Source: G713 sp034717835 (GTDB taxonomy: Bacteria > Chloroflexota > Anaerolineae > B4-G1 > SLSP01). Taken from it: DNA of 6,702 nucleotides. A program made the position numbers and the translations under genes. Shown one piece after another: positions 5,357 through 6,702 of this stretch (position 1 is the stretch's first letter; every line of letters begins with the position of its first letter). The notes under the pieces are model-generated. The model was not told where the DNA came from. It worked only from the letters and a program-made list of their open reading frames with translations, and made no database searches. The stretch lies in contig JAYELZ010000015.1 of assembly GCA_034717835.1 (NCBI GenBank), positions 1 through 6,702 of the forward strand, read 5' to 3'.

Positions 5357-6702
5357 CTACTTCTCTAACGCTTCCAACTCTTCGTTCGCCGCATCCAGAC
5401 GCGCCACATCCACGGTGCCGTCGCCATTGAGGACCATTTCTTCAAAGACGTTGTCAAAGACCTGCTTGACCGCGCCCCAATCCTGGTACAGGTAAGCGGG
5501 GACGCCGGAGACGACGCCATTGTTCAAGACCATGACGGCTTTGTTGATAACTTCGTCAATGGCCTCGTTGCCCAAGTGCTCCTGAGCCTCTTCCACGGGG
5601 GGAATGAAGCCGCCGGTGCCTTTGGCGATTTTGACTTGAATGTCAGGGCGGGTGACGTACTCTAGGAATTTGACAGCCATATCATAGTTGGGCGAGTCTT
5701 TCATGATCGCGTAACCACTCACACCGGCGATGGAGCCAATGCCTTCGGGGCCAGAGGGTGCCGGAGCCAGAGTGAACTGGGTTTCGTTGGAGGAGAACAC
5801 TTGACCGGCGCGGGCGTTGTGGAAGACGGTCAGCCAAGATTCTTCGCGCATCATAGGATCAACACAGCTGTCGATATTCATTACGGTGGGTACGAAAGCG
5901 CCAGCGTTGCCGATCTTCGCCCAAACTGCCCAAGCTTCTTGCGCTGCGGCGGAGTTGATGTCGGGGAAGCCCGCGCCGTAGGAGAGGGCCGTGCCGCCGA
6001 ACATGTAGACCCAAGATTTCATGGGGATGCCGGTGATGCAAACTTTGCCTTCGCCTTCGCCTTCAGCGATGTTGACCGCCCAATCTGCGTACTGCTCCCA
6101 GGTCAGGGTATCTATATCCGCGCCTTCGGGTAGGTAGGGGAGGGCTTTGTTGTTCGCCAAAGTCAAGTAAACGTCCGCGCCGACCGGCAGGAAGTATTGT
6201 TGGCCATCGCGGTTGGTGTCGCTCTCAAAAGCCTTGCTGAAGTGCCGATCATCCCAGCTAGTCACAATATCGGTCAGGTCTTCTACGTACCCCGCATCCA
6301 TCCAGTCAGGCATTTTGCCGTTATGGGAACAAACGATGTCGGTGGTGACGTGACCGGTGACCTGTTGAACTTCAGCGCGCTCTAACAGCGTATCATCATC
6401 CAGAATCTGGAAGTTCACGGTAATACCGTTCTCTTCCTCGAAGGGCTTGATGATCTCGTTGATGAAGAATTCCTGCTCACGCGGAGGGCTGAAGAGACGT
6501 GAGGAGAAGACCAACTGTTTGTTGACCTCCACTTCCTTTACTACCTCTTTCTCCACCTCAACCTCTTTCACGACTTCAACTTCCACGGTCTTGATAACCT
6601 CCACCTCTTTGGTGATTACCTCAGGTGTCGGTGCCGCACAGGCAGCCAGTACCATGCTCAAGATTAACATTACGCCTAGAGCAACAAAAATCGTTCGCTG
6701 TT
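5357..6702 (-). CDS. Carbohydrate ABC importer, lipoprotein solute-binding protein (5' end beyond right edge)
   Basis: An extracellular solute-binding protein of family 1 that would present sugar to the two permeases. The first in-window Met (6670) gives 437 residues, but the frame stays open upstream to 6702 and reads QRTIFVALGV before it. That supplies the basic start of a signal peptide, so the real start is probably just off the window. Counting from the Met at 6670, the lipobox LAAC ends at C11, the expected lipid anchor. Residues 17-52 are a Val/Glu/Lys repeat tether. The globular domain follows, with typical elements NRDGQQYFLPVGAD (153-166), FHNARAGQ (283-290), GVSGYAIMKDS (316-326) and the late GGFIPP (353-358). 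The C-terminus, with its short acidic helix near EELEALEK, looks complete. It is first in the operon order; a promoter would lie off the window. Binding specificity cannot be read from the sequence. Confidence 0.93.
   Translation of the reverse strand, partial: QRTIFVALGVMLILSMVLAACAAPTPEVITKEVEVIKTVEVEVVKEVEVEKEVVKEVEVNKQLVFSSRLFSPPREQEFFINEIIKPFEEENGITVNFQILDDDTLLERAEVQQVTGHVTTDIVCSHNGKMPDWMDAGYVEDLTDIVTSWDDRHFSKAFESDTNRDGQQYFLPVGADVYLTLANNKALPYLPEGADIDTLTWEQYADWAVNIAEGEGEGKVCITGIPMKSWVYMFGGTALSYGAGFPDINSAAAQEAWAVWAKIGNAGAFVPTVMNIDSCVDPMMREESWLTVFHNARAGQVFSSNETQFTLAPAPSGPEGIGSIAGVSGYAIMKDSPNYDMAVKFLEYVTRPDIQVKIAKGTGGFIPPVEEAQEHLGNEAIDEVINKAVMVLNNGVVSGVPAYLYQDWGAVKQVFDNVFEEMVLNGDGTVDVARLDAANEELEALEK

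Noticed and set aside
5801..6133. Plus-strand open frames within the binding-protein gene
   Set aside because: Antisense to a clear family-1 solute-binding protein, with no ribosome-binding site or domain of their own.

Overview
This window is one stretch of a bacterial carbohydrate-uptake locus, all on the minus strand. In transcription order, from high to low coordinates, it holds a lipoprotein solute-binding protein (5' end cut by the right edge), two membrane permeases, an MsmX/UgpC-type import ATPase, and the N-terminal 464 residues of a GH38-family alpha-mannosidase that runs off the left edge. The Val/Glu/Lys-rich tether after the lipobox of the binding protein is a style I associate with Chloroflexota (Anaerolineae-like) lipoproteins, so that phylum is my best guess. 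No rRNA, tRNA or marker gene is present to confirm it.

The sequence is clearly a scaffolded draft. A run of exactly 100 N (1419-1518) is flanked by two identical 127-bp copies (1292-1418 and 1519-1645). The simplest reading is that two contigs overlapping by one 127-mer were joined with a default gap instead of being merged. Collapsing them gives an unbroken layout: ATPase stop, about 144 bp of palindrome-rich spacer, then the mannosidase with a good Shine-Dalgarno. The second copy of the mannosidase start is then not real.

The genes form a plausible unit. The binding protein captures a sugar at the membrane, the two permeases and the ATPase import it, and the intracellular mannosidase cleaves it, so the likely substrate is an alpha-mannoside (oligomannose, or a small mannoside such as mannosylglycerate). 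The two permeases overlap by ATGA and the ATPase follows 30 bp later. The binding protein is separated from the permeases by about 500 bp containing a strong hairpin just after its stop codon, a common arrangement for making more binding protein than membrane subunits.

The non-coding stretches are the least ordinary part. They hold several short degenerate tandem blocks of period 7, 8, 9 and about 10 bp. One 9-bp three-unit block occurs twice, about 3.3 kb apart, in the same orientation. The ATPase-mannosidase spacer also contains a pair of palindromes bounded by TAGCCT direct repeats, right beside the assembly break. I see no CRISPR array, transposase, phage gene or defence gene. As a system this is a fairly conventional sugar locus, and the repeats and the assembly artefact deserve the second look.
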